NCBI GenBank assembly: GCA_037444185.1
Contig: JBBIMW010000005.1
Span: forward strand, 28,965-92,964
Length of the DNA stretch: 64,000 nt
Reading direction: 5' to 3'
From: JAILZP01 sp037444185
GTDB lineage: Bacteria; Bacillota; Desulfotomaculia; Desulfotomaculales; Desulfocucumaceae
In this document: positions 1 to 8,998 of the stretch, one piece after another
Layout: every line of letters begins with the position of its first letter
How positions within the stretch are numbered: the stretch's first letter is position 1
Translations under genes and position numbers: made by a program
Notes under the pieces: generated by a model
What the model was told of the DNA's origin: nothing
Database searches by the model: none
Seen by the model: only the letters and a program-made list of their open reading frames with translations

Positions 1-737
1 AGGAAGTAGCCCCCCACAATGGCCCCCGGTATGCTTCCCAGGCCGCCGAGTATTACAATGACAAAGGCCTTCATTCCCAGAAGGGCCCCCATGGCGGGAG
101 AAATCATGAATATGGGGGCCACCAGGGTGGCCGCGATGGCCGCTGTGCCGGTGGAGATGGCAAAGGTGAGGGAGAATATCCGGTCAACATTTATTCCCAC
201 CAGCATGGCCCCCTCGCGGTTTTGGGCCACCGCCTCGATGGCCGTGCCCGGTGTGGTCTTCTTAATAAAAATTTGCAGTAGAATGATCAGCACCATTGCC
301 GAAACTATGAGCAGCAGGCGCTGCTGGGTCATGGTGATGCCGAGCAGCTCAACGGCTCCGGGGTAAGGGTTGGGTATCCGCTGGGCCTGGGGACCCCAGG
401 TGACGATGACCCAGGTTTCCAGGATCATTAATGCCCCTATGGCTGAAATGAAGGAGTTGATGTGGGGCTGGTCCTTCAGCGGGCGGTAAACCACTCTCTC
501 AACCACAATTCCCAGCAGGGCCAGGACCGCCACCGAAACGGCCATGGCCGCCCAGAAGCCCAATCCGTGGCTGGTAATGGCGAAAAAACTGACGTAAGCC
601 CCCAGCATGTACAGGTGTCCGTGGGCGAAGTTGGGGATGTGCAGTATGCCGTAGACCAGGGTCAGCCCAAGGGCCACCACGGCGTACGTACTGCCCATCA
701 TTATACCGTTAAATATCTGCTGAAAAAAAAGATCCAT
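1..737 (-). CDS. livH: Branched-chain amino-acid ABC transporter permease LivH (partial, 3' end outside window)
   Basis: Inner-membrane permease of a LIV-type importer. Translating the minus strand from the ATG at 737 gives an uninterrupted frame to base 1: an N-terminus reading MDLFFQQIFNGIMMGSTYAV, a series of hydrophobic membrane helices, and the family-typical segments LGLTLVYGILHIPNFAHG near residue 25 and AVAQNREGAMLVGI in the second half. The C-terminus is missing because the gene runs off the window. The gene lies just downstream of the binding-protein gene livK on the same strand, as in many liv operons, with a strong hairpin between them. Substrate could be any branched-chain or related amide-type solute; the exact ligand cannot be read from sequence. 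Confidence 0.93.
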   Translation of the reverse strand, partial: MDLFFQQIFNGIMMGSTYAVVALGLTLVYGILHIPNFAHGHLYMLGAYVSFFAITSHGLGFWAAMAVSVAVLALLGIVVERVVYRPLKDQPHINSFISAIGALMILETWVIVTWGPQAQRIPNPYPGAVELLGITMTQQRLLLIVSAMVLIILLQIFIKKTTPGTAIEAVAQNREGAMLVGINVDRIFSLTFAISTGTAAIAATLVAPIFMISPAMGALLGMKAFVIVILGGLGSIPGAIVGGYF

Positions 738-773
738 GCGCTGCTCCTTTCACACCACCTTGGTTTTGGCGGA

Positions 774-802
774 GGCCCCCGCCTTGAAAGACGGCGGGGG
801 CC
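774..802 (-). terminator. Intercistronic hairpin between livK and livH
   Basis: A perfect 10-bp stem (774-783 with 793-802, GGCCCCCGCC/GGCGGGGGCC) with a 9-nt loop lies between the livK stop and the livH start. No T-run follows it on the minus strand, so it is more likely an RNA-stabilising or attenuating hairpin that keeps binding-protein mRNA more abundant than permease mRNA than a full terminator. Confidence 0.55.
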
Positions 803-816
803 GTTTTGGGCAAAGG

Positions 817-2103
817 CTATTCTGTCACCCTGAGATACTTTATTGTGCCGCCGGTCATTTTGGTTTCGGTCTTGACTTTGTTGAATTCCTCCTCATTTTT
901 GGGCCAGTATGCGTAAAAGACGGTGGGAGAGTATTTTCCGTCTTTTATTAATTGCACCGATGGCATAACCATCATCCGGCCCTTGTCGTTGATGCCGAAG
1001 TACTCGGCGGGGAATTTGTCCCCCAGCATGGGGAAGGCCTTCGGGAAGGCGGCCCGGATGGCCACCGGATCCTCCACTGTGCCCGCCGCCTCCATGGCCC
1101 TGGCCAGGGCGTGCACGGAGCAGTAGTTCAAAGTGACTTCACTGGTGGCCACCTTTTTGTGCAGGTCATTATATTTTTTGGTAAATGCAACGGACCCCGC
1201 CAGGGGAGTCTGGGTGGTGGCCGCCACCCCCATGGTGTTTTCCATTAGGGTGATCCCCTTTAAAACAACCTTGTCGATGTATTCCATCTTGGCCTGGTCC
1301 ACCAGAATAAATCCGCCTTTGAAGCCCAGGCCCCGGGCCTGTTCAATGACCAGACCGGTGGGGGCCGACGGTCCTCCGATCAGCAAGGCGTCGGGCTTGG
1401 TGGCCAGAACTGCGGTCAGCTGGGTGGAGAAGTTGGTTTCTGTATAATAGTTGGCGGGCCTGTCCGCGGTTATTTTGCCGCCCTTGCTTTCCCAATGCTC
1501 CTTAAAAGCTTTGCGCCACTCGTCTCCGTACGCCCCCAGGGTGACCACCATGGCTATGTTCTTCCACCCCTGGGATACGGCCATGTCCGCCAGGGCATGG
1601 ACATATGTGGTAAAGGGGGGCGGAACGGCCACCACTAGGCTGTTGTTCATCTGCACCGCCTTCGGTGTGCTGGTATAGGCCATGATCAGGAACTCGTTGC
1701 CTTTTTCCTGGTTTATTTGCATCATCGGAGCGGTGGTGGTGAAGACCGGGTTGAATATCACTTTAGACTTGTACTGATTGAGGAATCTGCGGGCATTGTT
1801 CACGGCGTTGGTGGGATCGGCCATGTCATCGAGCTTTTCCAGCTTGAATACATGCTTCTTGCCGCCTACGGTGAAGCCTCCGGCGTTGTTTATATCGTTT
1901 ACGGCCATTTCCAGGCCATTAAAGCAGTCTTGCCCGTATTCCGCCGCCGGCCCGCTTAAGGGCCCGGTATAGCCCAGAACCACTTCTTTTGGCTTATCGC
2001 CGCCCGCCGCCGCCGGCTTCTCATCTTTTTTTGAACCGCAACCCGCCGCCACCAGGGCCAGCCCCAAAATCAAAAAAGCCAATATACTGTAAACACGTTT
2101 CAT
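817..2103 (-). CDS. livK: Branched-chain amino-acid ABC transporter substrate-binding lipoprotein
   Basis: Extracytoplasmic ligand-binding protein (Peripla_BP_6 type) of 428 residues. It begins with a lipoprotein signal: positive MKR, a hydrophobic stretch and the lipobox LVAAGC with lipidated Cys22. The mature part opens with VVLGYTGPLSGPAAEYGQ, the conserved first strand and loop of LivK-like proteins, and NAVNNARRFLNQYKSKVIF matches the next structural block. Length is normal for the family. It precedes the permease livH in the same operon. Bacterial LivK relatives bind leucine/isoleucine/valine, but close variants bind amides, aromatic acids or urea. The presence of a lipobox instead of a free periplasmic signal fits a Gram-positive cell. 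Confidence 0.93.
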   Translation of the reverse strand: MKRVYSILAFLILGLALVAAGCGSKKDEKPAAAGGDKPKEVVLGYTGPLSGPAAEYGQDCFNGLEMAVNDINNAGGFTVGGKKHVFKLEKLDDMADPTNAVNNARRFLNQYKSKVIFNPVFTTTAPMMQINQEKGNEFLIMAYTSTPKAVQMNNSLVVAVPPPFTTYVHALADMAVSQGWKNIAMVVTLGAYGDEWRKAFKEHWESKGGKITADRPANYYTETNFSTQLTAVLATKPDALLIGGPSAPTGLVIEQARGLGFKGGFILVDQAKMEYIDKVVLKGITLMENTMGVAATTQTPLAGSVAFTKKYNDLHKKVATSEVTLNYCSVHALARAMEAAGTVEDPVAIRAAFPKAFPMLGDKFPAEYFGINDKGRMMVMPSVQLIKDGKYSPTVFYAYWPKNEEEFNKVKTETKMTGGTIKYLRVTE

Positions 2104-2389
2104 AGATCGATTTCACTCCTTACAAGCTTTGTGTTCTTTTTCCCCGGTTGTCCTGCCGGGCCTCCGTCTCAAATGCCTTGAATTTCCAGGCATCTCCCGC
2201 GATTAGCTTTCCATTTGAGCAACCACCTCCAATATCACCAAGGGTATAATTGATTTTATTTACTTAAACAAAATTTTCTACTTAAAACGATATGTCTGAC
2301 AATTCACATACTTTCGTCGGGGGAAGAGGATGAAAATGCATTCATACAGAATAAGCCACTTGGCATAAGCTATTTTCTGGGCAGACGGG

Positions 2390-3973
2390 TTATGATTGCT
2401 GAATCTTAAACTTACTGGCGAGAACGGACAGTCCGGCAGCCATCATATTGAGATCACGGGCGGCGACGCTGACCTTTTCCGCGGCGGATGTCTGCTCCCC
2501 GGTGGTGGAAGCCACTCTTTGCACACCCGATGATATGTCCCCGGCAGCGTCGGCCAAAGACTTGACCTGCCGGGACAGTTCTTCGACCGTGTTAATTATT
2601 TCCCTGAATTTGCCACCCGCGTTATTGATAACCGATACGGCGTCCTCCACCTGGCCCCTACCTGCGGACATGGCCTTAACAGATTCTCTGGACTTGTTTT
2701 GAACCAGGTTGATTAGAAGGCTGATTTCCTTGGATGCTTCAGTGGTTTGTTCCGCCAGCTTCCTTACCTCGTCCGCCACCACCGAGAACCCTCTACCCTG
2801 CTCTCCGGCCCGGACCGCCTCTATTGCCGCGTTAAGTGCCAGTAGGTTGGTTTGATCCGCAATATCGGTTATCATTTCAACAATCTGACCGATCTTTCCG
2901 ATGGTGTCGGACAGCTCATTGATGGTCTGCGCCGTTTTGTTGGTGGTGGAGATCAATGAGTCCATCTGGCCGTATATCCTTTCTATTCCTCGGGCACCCT
3001 CGTTAGCGTTTTTGGCTGCCTCTTCGGTGACGAGGGATGCATTTCTAGCGTTAAGCGCCATGGTCTCCACAGTGGCCGCAATTTCTTCAGCGGTGGCTGC
3101 GGTTTCATAGACCCCGGACAACGTCAGCCGGGCCTGATCGGTGAGTTTGTTGGCCGATAAGGTAAGGGCATTGGAAAAATTAACAATTTCTTGAATGGCT
3201 TCCTTGAGATTGTTTTTCATTTTATTGAAGGAAGATGAAAGCTGCGCCATTTCATCTACGCCCCGGATTTCAATGTTGTCCGTGGCAAGATCGCCTGTTG
3301 CCACAAGGGAGGCCTTTTCAGCAATCCTGGCCATTCCGCCGGTGATGCTGCGGTAGATTACAAGTGCCAGCAGCAATCCCCCTGCGCCGGAGACAACAGT
3401 AAAGGACAGCACCAGTATTGCCGCGGAATTATATTGCGTCTGGCTGCTTCTGCTTTTTTCTTCTGCCAGCCCACCATTCAATTCCACTATCTTGGTCAGG
3501 GTGCCCCGGGCATTGTTGAAGGACAACATTACTCCCCCGGAAAGCAGTCTCCTGGCCGACTCATTAAAATCCCGCGACAGCGTTATGGCTTGCGAAGTCA
3601 GCTTTGTATAATTTTCCCATTCCCTGTTGAATTGTTCATACAACTCTCTCTCTTCGGCCGTTGAAATTACCTTTTCGTATTCCTGTCTATGGGCCTCAAG
3701 TTGCTGTAAGCTCCTGGCAAGCTCTTTCTCAGCCGTCTCCTTGTCATCGGCGCTGGCGGACAATATGTATTGCCGCACCGCCGCAATATGGTCGGAGGTG
3801 TTCTTGTCAATGGCCATGATGTATTTAACGCTGGGCATTATAATGCCGGACATTTCTTCCACCATGCCGTTGACCGCCCTTATCTTGCCCAGGCCCATTA
3901 TTCCCAATGTCAATATGAGCGATATCATAATTATGAACGAACCCATCAGCCGAAATCTTATGCTTAGCGACAC
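2390..3973 (-). CDS. Methyl-accepting chemotaxis protein
   Basis: Membrane chemoreceptor of 527 residues. Order of parts: an N-terminal transmembrane helix (residues about 10-30), a four-helix-bundle-like external sensor (about 35-180), a second transmembrane helix (AILVLSFTVVSGAGGLLLAL, near 190), a HAMP linker, and the long coiled-coil signalling domain. The signalling tip is recognisable as IADQTNLLALNAAIEAVRAG followed by GFSVVADEVRKLAEQT. The GTG start at 3973 is preceded by AAGGAGG. The gene is monocistronic: it is separated by about 290 bp from livK and by about 430 bp from the divergent acyl-CoA dehydrogenase. The ligand is unknown. Short sensor domains of this type commonly bind small organic acids or amino acids. 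Confidence 0.95.
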   Translation of the reverse strand: MSLSIRFRLMGSFIIMISLILTLGIMGLGKIRAVNGMVEEMSGIIMPSVKYIMAIDKNTSDHIAAVRQYILSASADDKETAEKELARSLQQLEAHRQEYEKVISTAEERELYEQFNREWENYTKLTSQAITLSRDFNESARRLLSGGVMLSFNNARGTLTKIVELNGGLAEEKSRSSQTQYNSAAILVLSFTVVSGAGGLLLALVIYRSITGGMARIAEKASLVATGDLATDNIEIRGVDEMAQLSSSFNKMKNNLKEAIQEIVNFSNALTLSANKLTDQARLTLSGVYETAATAEEIAATVETMALNARNASLVTEEAAKNANEGARGIERIYGQMDSLISTTNKTAQTINELSDTIGKIGQIVEMITDIADQTNLLALNAAIEAVRAGEQGRGFSVVADEVRKLAEQTTEASKEISLLINLVQNKSRESVKAMSAGRGQVEDAVSVINNAGGKFREIINTVEELSRQVKSLADAAGDISSGVQRVASTTGEQTSAAEKVSVAARDLNMMAAGLSVLASKFKIQQS

Positions 3974-4408
3974 CTCTTCGCCCTCCTTGGACGGCTAAAT
4001 ATTCCACCCTGCTTGATTCCCATAAAAATACTTTAATTCTGAATTTTGCGTTCTTCGTTCTGGCAGAATTGAGGATGTGAATGAGTTATATGCCAAACAT
4101 ACTATGCAATATAAATGCCAGTGGAGGCGGCGGCTATTGCCCGATTACAGAAGTAGCAAAGCTGCCTTGCCGCGTTCTGAAATTGAACAATGAATGCAAT
4201 TATTGGACATTGACGGGCCGTTGCCGTGGCATAAGCGGCATGAATGATTATTATAAAGAAATACACAGCGACGCTCAGATTGGCATGGTATTTGCTTAAA
4301 CAGTGTCTTGCAGACATAAAAGTTGCAGAAGGAGTTGAATTGTGGGAGAAAAAAGGGAGTAGGGGTGGATATGAAAATAATGAACAAAAAAGGAAAAGGT
4401 GAGTAAAA
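3974..4408. other. Non-coding divergent region between chemoreceptor and acyl-CoA dehydrogenase
   Basis: AT-richer than the flanking genes. It holds the sigma-54-type promoter at 4281-4295 directed to the right and the ribosome-binding site of the acyl-CoA dehydrogenase. A 72-codon open frame at 4081-4299 crosses the promoter and has no recognisable homology, so I do not call it a gene. No other feature was recognised. Confidence 0.6.
4281..4295 (+). promoter_or_regulatory. Sigma-54 (-24/-12) promoter for the acyl-CoA dehydrogenase
   Basis: TGGCAT-GGTAT-TTGC matches the sigma-54 consensus TGGCAY-N5-TTGC at every key position, including the GG and GC dinucleotides at the correct spacing. The acyl-CoA dehydrogenase starts about 110 bp downstream. 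Three sigma-54 activators are encoded elsewhere in the window, so the required activator class is present. Confidence 0.8.
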
Positions 4409-6232
4409 ATGGCTGGTAATTTCAACTACTCAAACCGGGATCATAAGTTTATCCTCAAGGAATGGCTGGATACCGAAAAAATACTGTTATTTGAGTCCTT
4501 TAAAGACTTTTACGGCATGGAAGACGTGGATATGATTCTGGACCAGGGCATAAAGGTGGCAAAGGAAATTGTGGCGCCCACCAATATAGACGGCGACAGG
4601 GAGGGGATCAGGCTTGAGAACGGAAATGCCGTCGTCCCCGGATCTTTCCACGGGCTTTACAGGTTTATGCAGGAAAATGGCTATGGCAATTCACATTTCG
4701 ACCCTGATGAAGAGGGAAAACTGCCCACCATACTCTATATTGCACTGGATGAGTTTTTCAATGCTGCCAATCCCGCCTTTCACTCCTTCATAGGGCTGAC
4801 AGGGGGGGCATCAAACCTCATATACAATTTTGGCAGCGAGGAAGACAGGAAGAAATTCCTGCCCAAAATGTACAGCGGCCAGTGGTCCGGCACCATGTGC
4901 CTTACGGAGCCCTGCTGCGGGTCCGATGTGGGCGACATAACCACCAGGGCATACGCCACTGCGGATCCAAGGGTGTATAAAATCAAGGGAACCAAGTGTT
5001 TTATAACCTGCGGTGATCATGATATCACTGAGAATATAATACACCTGTTGCTGGCCAAATGTGAGGGGGCCGCCCCGGGCACCAAGGGTATTTCCCTTTT
5101 TATCGTACCCAAGATCTGGGTCAATGACGACGGTAGTTTGGGAGAAAAAAATGACGTAAACACGGTGGCCCTGGAGCATAAAATGGGCATCCACGGATCC
5201 CCCACCGCCATGCTGAGCTTTGGAGATGACGATAATTGCCGGGGCATACTCCTGGGTAATCCCCCGGACAAAAAGGGCCGGGCCGAAGGAATGGCCCAGA
5301 TGTTCGTGATGATGAACGGGGCCAGACAGGGCACGGGCCTGACAGCCCTGGCCATAATGCAGGCAGCTTATAATTATTCGCTGCAGTATGCCAGGGAGCG
5401 CATACAGGGTAAGCTTATTGAAAATCCGAAGGGGCCGAGGGTGCCGATAATACAGCACCCGGATGTCAGAAGAATGCTGATGTCCCAAAAAGCCGTGGCC
5501 GAAGCCTGCAGGGCCATGATCGCCAAAAATTCGTACTGTATCGATGTTTCCAGGTACAGCCCGGATCCCGGAGAAAGAAAAGCCGCCCAAAGGCGGATCG
5601 AGGTAAATAACCCCCTTGTAAAGGCTTATCCTTCGGACATGGTATGGCTCACCACCGCTGAGGCCATCCAGGTGCACGGGGGCTACGGCTTTACCGAGGA
5701 ATACCAGGTGGCCCAGTGCGCCCGGGACAGCAAGATATTGTCCATTTGGGAGGGAACCAATTTTATTCAGTCCTTGGATCTGGTGGGCAGGAAATGGACC
5801 CTTGACGGGGGCAGGGTCTTTGCCGAATGGCTGGCCGAAGTGCTGGATTCTCTGGAAAGGCATAAAAATCTGGAAGGATTCGAGAGGGAGGCCGGAATAA
5901 TGTCCGCGGCCGCGGCGGCCTATGGAGAGATACAGTCCTTTATCGCCGACGCATTTAACAGGAATATCAAAATTGTGCCCCTCTATTCCACCAGAATACT
6001 CAGGGCCACCGCCATTTTATGGGGGGGATCCCTGCTTCTGGAGCAGGCGGGCATAGCCTTGAAGCGCGCAAAAGAATTGGGAGAAGGACATTATGATTAT
6101 CCCTTCTATGCCGGCAAGGTTCAGACCGCCAGATTCTATATCAGGAACATAGTTCCGGAAATACTGAGTCTTGCAGGCATTGTTAAGGACTGTGACACAT
6201 CGGCTGTGGATATGCCGGAGGACGCCTTTTAA
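4409..6232 (+). CDS. Acyl-CoA dehydrogenase, long (about 600-residue) type
   Basis: FAD-dependent dehydrogenase of 607 residues that introduces a 2,3 double bond into acyl-CoA esters. The usual acyl-CoA dehydrogenase core is present: MCLTEPCCGSDVGDITTRA is the FAD/substrate-binding motif, followed by an IKGTKCFITCGDHD strand, QGTGLTALAIMQAAYNY, and the C-terminal helix with QVHGGYGFTEEYQVAQCARD and SIWEGTN. The extra C-terminal domain (about residues 480-607) is typical of the long subfamily used for medium- or aromatic-acid-derived substrates. The ATG follows AAAAGGAAAAGGTGAG. The gene is alone between a sigma-54 promoter and a very strong terminator, so it is monocistronic. Electron acceptor would be an ETF or other carrier not present here. 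Exact chain-length preference is unknown. Confidence 0.93.
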   Translation: MAGNFNYSNRDHKFILKEWLDTEKILLFESFKDFYGMEDVDMILDQGIKVAKEIVAPTNIDGDREGIRLENGNAVVPGSFHGLYRFMQENGYGNSHFDPDEEGKLPTILYIALDEFFNAANPAFHSFIGLTGGASNLIYNFGSEEDRKKFLPKMYSGQWSGTMCLTEPCCGSDVGDITTRAYATADPRVYKIKGTKCFITCGDHDITENIIHLLLAKCEGAAPGTKGISLFIVPKIWVNDDGSLGEKNDVNTVALEHKMGIHGSPTAMLSFGDDDNCRGILLGNPPDKKGRAEGMAQMFVMMNGARQGTGLTALAIMQAAYNYSLQYARERIQGKLIENPKGPRVPIIQHPDVRRMLMSQKAVAEACRAMIAKNSYCIDVSRYSPDPGERKAAQRRIEVNNPLVKAYPSDMVWLTTAEAIQVHGGYGFTEEYQVAQCARDSKILSIWEGTNFIQSLDLVGRKWTLDGGRVFAEWLAEVLDSLERHKNLEGFEREAGIMSAAAAAYGEIQSFIADAFNRNIKIVPLYSTRILRATAILWGGSLLLEQAGIALKRAKELGEGHYDYPFYAGKVQTARFYIRNIVPEILSLAGIVKDCDTSAVDMPEDAF

Positions 6233-6260
6233 GCGACAAATTACGGAGCTGATGCGCCGC

Positions 6261-6304
6261 GGGAGACAGGGGGCTGACACAGTCAGCCCCCTGTCTCCCT
6301 TTTT
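6261..6304 (+). terminator. Rho-independent terminator of the acyl-CoA dehydrogenase gene
   Basis: A perfect 17-bp stem (6261-6277 with 6283-6299), 5-nt loop CACAG and a run of five Ts immediately after. This is the strongest terminator in the window. Confidence 0.93.
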
Positions 6305-6463
6305 AGGCGATTCCGACCTGCGGCTGAATAGTCTCCATGGCTCATGGCCACCGGTCGCCCTCGAATGCTGTTCTCCTGAAAGGGAGCTTTTTCTTCAAAG
6401 GAACGCATCAAATTCTGGATTCTGACTACTGTATTTTGGATTCCGACCGACCGTCAGTGTGAA

Positions 6464-7762
6464 TTAAAGTGATACCGAATACAGTTCCGGGTCAAAGCCC
6501 TTTTCCTTTTTGTATCGGCTGTACAGGTAGTGCCTGAAGGCCACGTACTGGCTGTAGTCGCAAACGACTCCCGCCCCCTTGAGGGCTTCTATGAATTCGT
6601 CCTTGCCCGGCGGGCAGCCCTTTATTTCTATGGCCTTCTTGATATCCGGATTGTCCTTGTTCAGGGAACAGGCACACTTGCCATAAAGAACGGAGTAGTC
6701 GAAACCCGGCGATGCCTTTTGTCTCTTGCCGGTAATGACTTCCATATTGGGGAAGGGACTTCCTTTAAAGGCTGACATCAACAATATCAACATGGGATTA
6801 TACATCATGGAACAGCCTGTACACAGGGAGCTGTCGTATTTCCTTATGGCCAGCCCCGTGATGCCCCTCTTTTGAAATCCGGCCGGGCCGGTGTTTTCGG
6901 CCGTCCACTCCCAGTCGTACTCGATTAGGGACCTGTGTTTTTCCAGATCCTCCCCCCTTATCTCAATATCTGAAATGTCGGTATCGTTCCCGGCCAGGCC
7001 GGCGTAATAAACCAGATGTTCCACCCGGGCTGCGCTGTAGCCCATAAGCTCGGTTCCCACCACGTCGCAGGCCAGGGTGTTTCTGGACGCCAGAATGAGG
7101 TTCTTCCTGAAGGCTTCCCCCGTGGGCCCCGGCCCTTTGGCCAGGGCGAACACGCCGTCAATAATGGTCAGGGCCACCGGAAGTCTTTCCATGATGCGCG
7201 GGAAGGTGTGGTTTAAATCAATGTCCTTGCCGTGACAGGCGGTTTTTGACTTTCTGTCGAGACAGCCCTTGAGATTTTTGATGCCCAGGGAAACCTTACA
7301 CTGGTTGTGGGTTTTAAGCACTGGAAGATTTATTATTTTGTCGGCCTCCAGGGCCTTCTTGGCCAAAGAAAGCTTAAAACCGCCGAAATCCACTTCATGG
7401 AATTTTTCTTCATTGAAATCCACCAGTTGCACTCCGTATTTTTCCCTCAGCCTATTGTATCCAAGGGCAGCATACATGGCCCTGCCCACAGTTTTGGGGA
7501 TCATCAGGGGTCCCTCCCCGATGGTCAGCTTGTTAAAACCATCTTCGTGCAATATGCGGACCAGGGCGGACATCACGGCTGAGGTGACCACAACCCCGTA
7601 GGGCGGAAAGGGAAGGTCGAAGTCCCAGGACACTAGGTTGGGCTTGATCAATATATTGTCGTTCCGATCGAGTCCGGCCAGGCCGTCACACAGTTCCAGG
7701 GCCCTTCGCAGGGACTGGTACGGATCTCCGAAATTCACCAGTGAAACGACGGGTTTCGACAT
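6464..7762 (-). CDS. DUF362 domain protein (iron-sulfur-associated, unknown role)
   Basis: Protein of 432 residues with the DUF362 signature: DNILIKPNLVSW near residue 40, then a LTIGEGP-like loop and INLPVLKTHNQCKVSLGIKN near residue 145-165. A Cys-rich C-terminal part (CTGC near residue 315, CACS near 380, GCPPG near 400) suggests a metal or Fe-S site, although no canonical CxxCxxCxxxCP ferredoxin motif is seen. It is the last gene of the minus operon with thiolase, 3-hydroxybutyryl-CoA dehydrogenase and 4-hydroxybutyryl-CoA dehydratase, 18 bp after the thiolase stop. DUF362 proteins are found beside many anaerobic CoA-ester and aromatic pathways, but their reaction is not established. A role in electron transfer or Fe-S enzyme maintenance is inference. 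Confidence 0.85.
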   Translation of the reverse strand: MSKPVVSLVNFGDPYQSLRRALELCDGLAGLDRNDNILIKPNLVSWDFDLPFPPYGVVVTSAVMSALVRILHEDGFNKLTIGEGPLMIPKTVGRAMYAALGYNRLREKYGVQLVDFNEEKFHEVDFGGFKLSLAKKALEADKIINLPVLKTHNQCKVSLGIKNLKGCLDRKSKTACHGKDIDLNHTFPRIMERLPVALTIIDGVFALAKGPGPTGEAFRKNLILASRNTLACDVVGTELMGYSAARVEHLVYYAGLAGNDTDISDIEIRGEDLEKHRSLIEYDWEWTAENTGPAGFQKRGITGLAIRKYDSSLCTGCSMMYNPMLILLMSAFKGSPFPNMEVITGKRQKASPGFDYSVLYGKCACSLNKDNPDIKKAIEIKGCPPGKDEFIEALKGAGVVCDYSQYVAFRHYLYSRYKKEKGFDPELYSVSL

Positions 7763-7780
7763 AAAATACCCTCCAGATGA

Positions 7781-8968
7781 TTAGTCGGCGTTCTCTATTA
7801 TGGTGGCCACCCCCTGGCCACCTCCGCAGCAGGCGGTGATCAGCGCGTATCGCCCGCCTCTGCGCCGCAGCTCGTATACGGCCTTAATGGTCAGTATGGC
7901 CAAGGAGCCGGCGATGGGATGCCCCAGGGCGATGGCCCCGCCATTGGGGTTGAGCTTCTCCTGGTTCCTCCAGTCTATGGCAAGTTCGCGGCTGCACGCC
8001 ACGGCCTGGGAGCCGAAGGCCTCGTTCAGCTCTATCACATCCATCCGGTCCATGGTCAGGCCCGCCGCAGCCAAGGCCTTCCGGGAGGCCGGGACCGGCC
8101 CCATGCCCATGATGTTCGGATCCACCCCGGCGGCCCCGACGGACCGGATTATAGCCAGGGGCCTTAGGCCCAATTCCTTAGCCTTTTTGCCCGAGGTTAT
8201 GACAAGGGCGCCGGCCCCGTCATTGATGCCGGAGGAGTTGCCGGCGGTCACCGTCCCCCCCTTTTTAAAGACCGGGGGCAGTTTGGCCAGGGCCTCCATG
8301 GTGGTTCCGGGCCGGGGGTGCTCATCAACCTGGAATATTTGAGGTTCGCCTTTTTTTTGCGGGATGGTGACGGGGACGATCTGTTCTTTAAACCGCTCCT
8401 CCTGCAAGGCTCTGGCTGCTTTAGCCTGACTCAGGAAGGCCATTTCGTCCTGTTCTTCCCTGGGAATGCCGAAGCGCTCCGCCACGTTTTCGGCGGTGAT
8501 GCCCATGGGTGGATCTCCTATTTCCTCCGGGCTAAGGTAACGGTGTGTAAATTTCGGCGCAAACCTCTGATACGCTGTGCCGGGCTTTTCCAGTAGGTAT
8601 GGCTGCCGGGTCATGCTTTCGGCTCCTCCGGCCAGGTATACCTCCCCCACCCCCGCCCAAATGTGAGTGGCCGCCAGGTTGACTGCGGTGGAGCCGGACC
8701 CGCACTGGCGGTCGATGGTTATGGCGGGTATCTCCATGGGCAGCCCTGCCTTCAGAAGGGCCACCCGGCCTAGACAGCCGGCCGCCCCCAGACAATGGCC
8801 GAAGATCACCTCGTCAATCAGGCGGGGATCCGGGATTCTGCTCCTTATTACCGCTCCCTCCATGACTATGGCGGCCATGGTTTCCGGCGGCACTTCCCTT
8901 AAGGATCCGTTTTCCCTGGCGATGGCGGTGCGGGCGGCGCCCACTATTACGGCGTCCCTGTCTTTCAT
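7781..8968 (-). CDS. Acetyl-CoA C-acetyltransferase (thiolase)
   Basis: Degradative thiolase of 395 residues that cleaves acetoacetyl-CoA (or a longer 3-ketoacyl-CoA) with CoA. The nucleophilic Cys89 lies in TIDRQCGSGST; NEAFGSQA near 315, the GHPIAGSLA box with the catalytic His near residue 350, and the C-terminal CCGGGQG loop with the second Cys are all intact. Length is standard. The ATG at 8968 is preceded by a GAAAGGAGAATTGCA ribosome-binding site. It lies 30 bp downstream of the 3-hydroxybutyryl-CoA dehydrogenase gene in the same operon, giving the last two steps from 3-hydroxybutyryl-CoA to two acetyl-CoA. Confidence 0.95.
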   Translation of the reverse strand: MKDRDAVIVGAARTAIARENGSLREVPPETMAAIVMEGAVIRSRIPDPRLIDEVIFGHCLGAAGCLGRVALLKAGLPMEIPAITIDRQCGSGSTAVNLAATHIWAGVGEVYLAGGAESMTRQPYLLEKPGTAYQRFAPKFTHRYLSPEEIGDPPMGITAENVAERFGIPREEQDEMAFLSQAKAARALQEERFKEQIVPVTIPQKKGEPQIFQVDEHPRPGTTMEALAKLPPVFKKGGTVTAGNSSGINDGAGALVITSGKKAKELGLRPLAIIRSVGAAGVDPNIMGMGPVPASRKALAAAGLTMDRMDVIELNEAFGSQAVACSRELAIDWRNQEKLNPNGGAIALGHPIAGSLAILTIKAVYELRRRGGRYALITACCGGGQGVATIIENAD

Positions 8969-8998
8969 TGCAATTCTCCTTTCGGCTGCCCAATCCTT

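Noticed and set aside
2361..2375. TGGCAT as a sigma-54 promoter near 2361
   Set aside because: The sequence at the -12 position is ATTT; the required GC is missing.
4081..4299. Possible 72-residue protein on the plus strand
   Set aside because: No homology recognised, weak start context, and it overlaps the sigma-54 promoter of the next gene.
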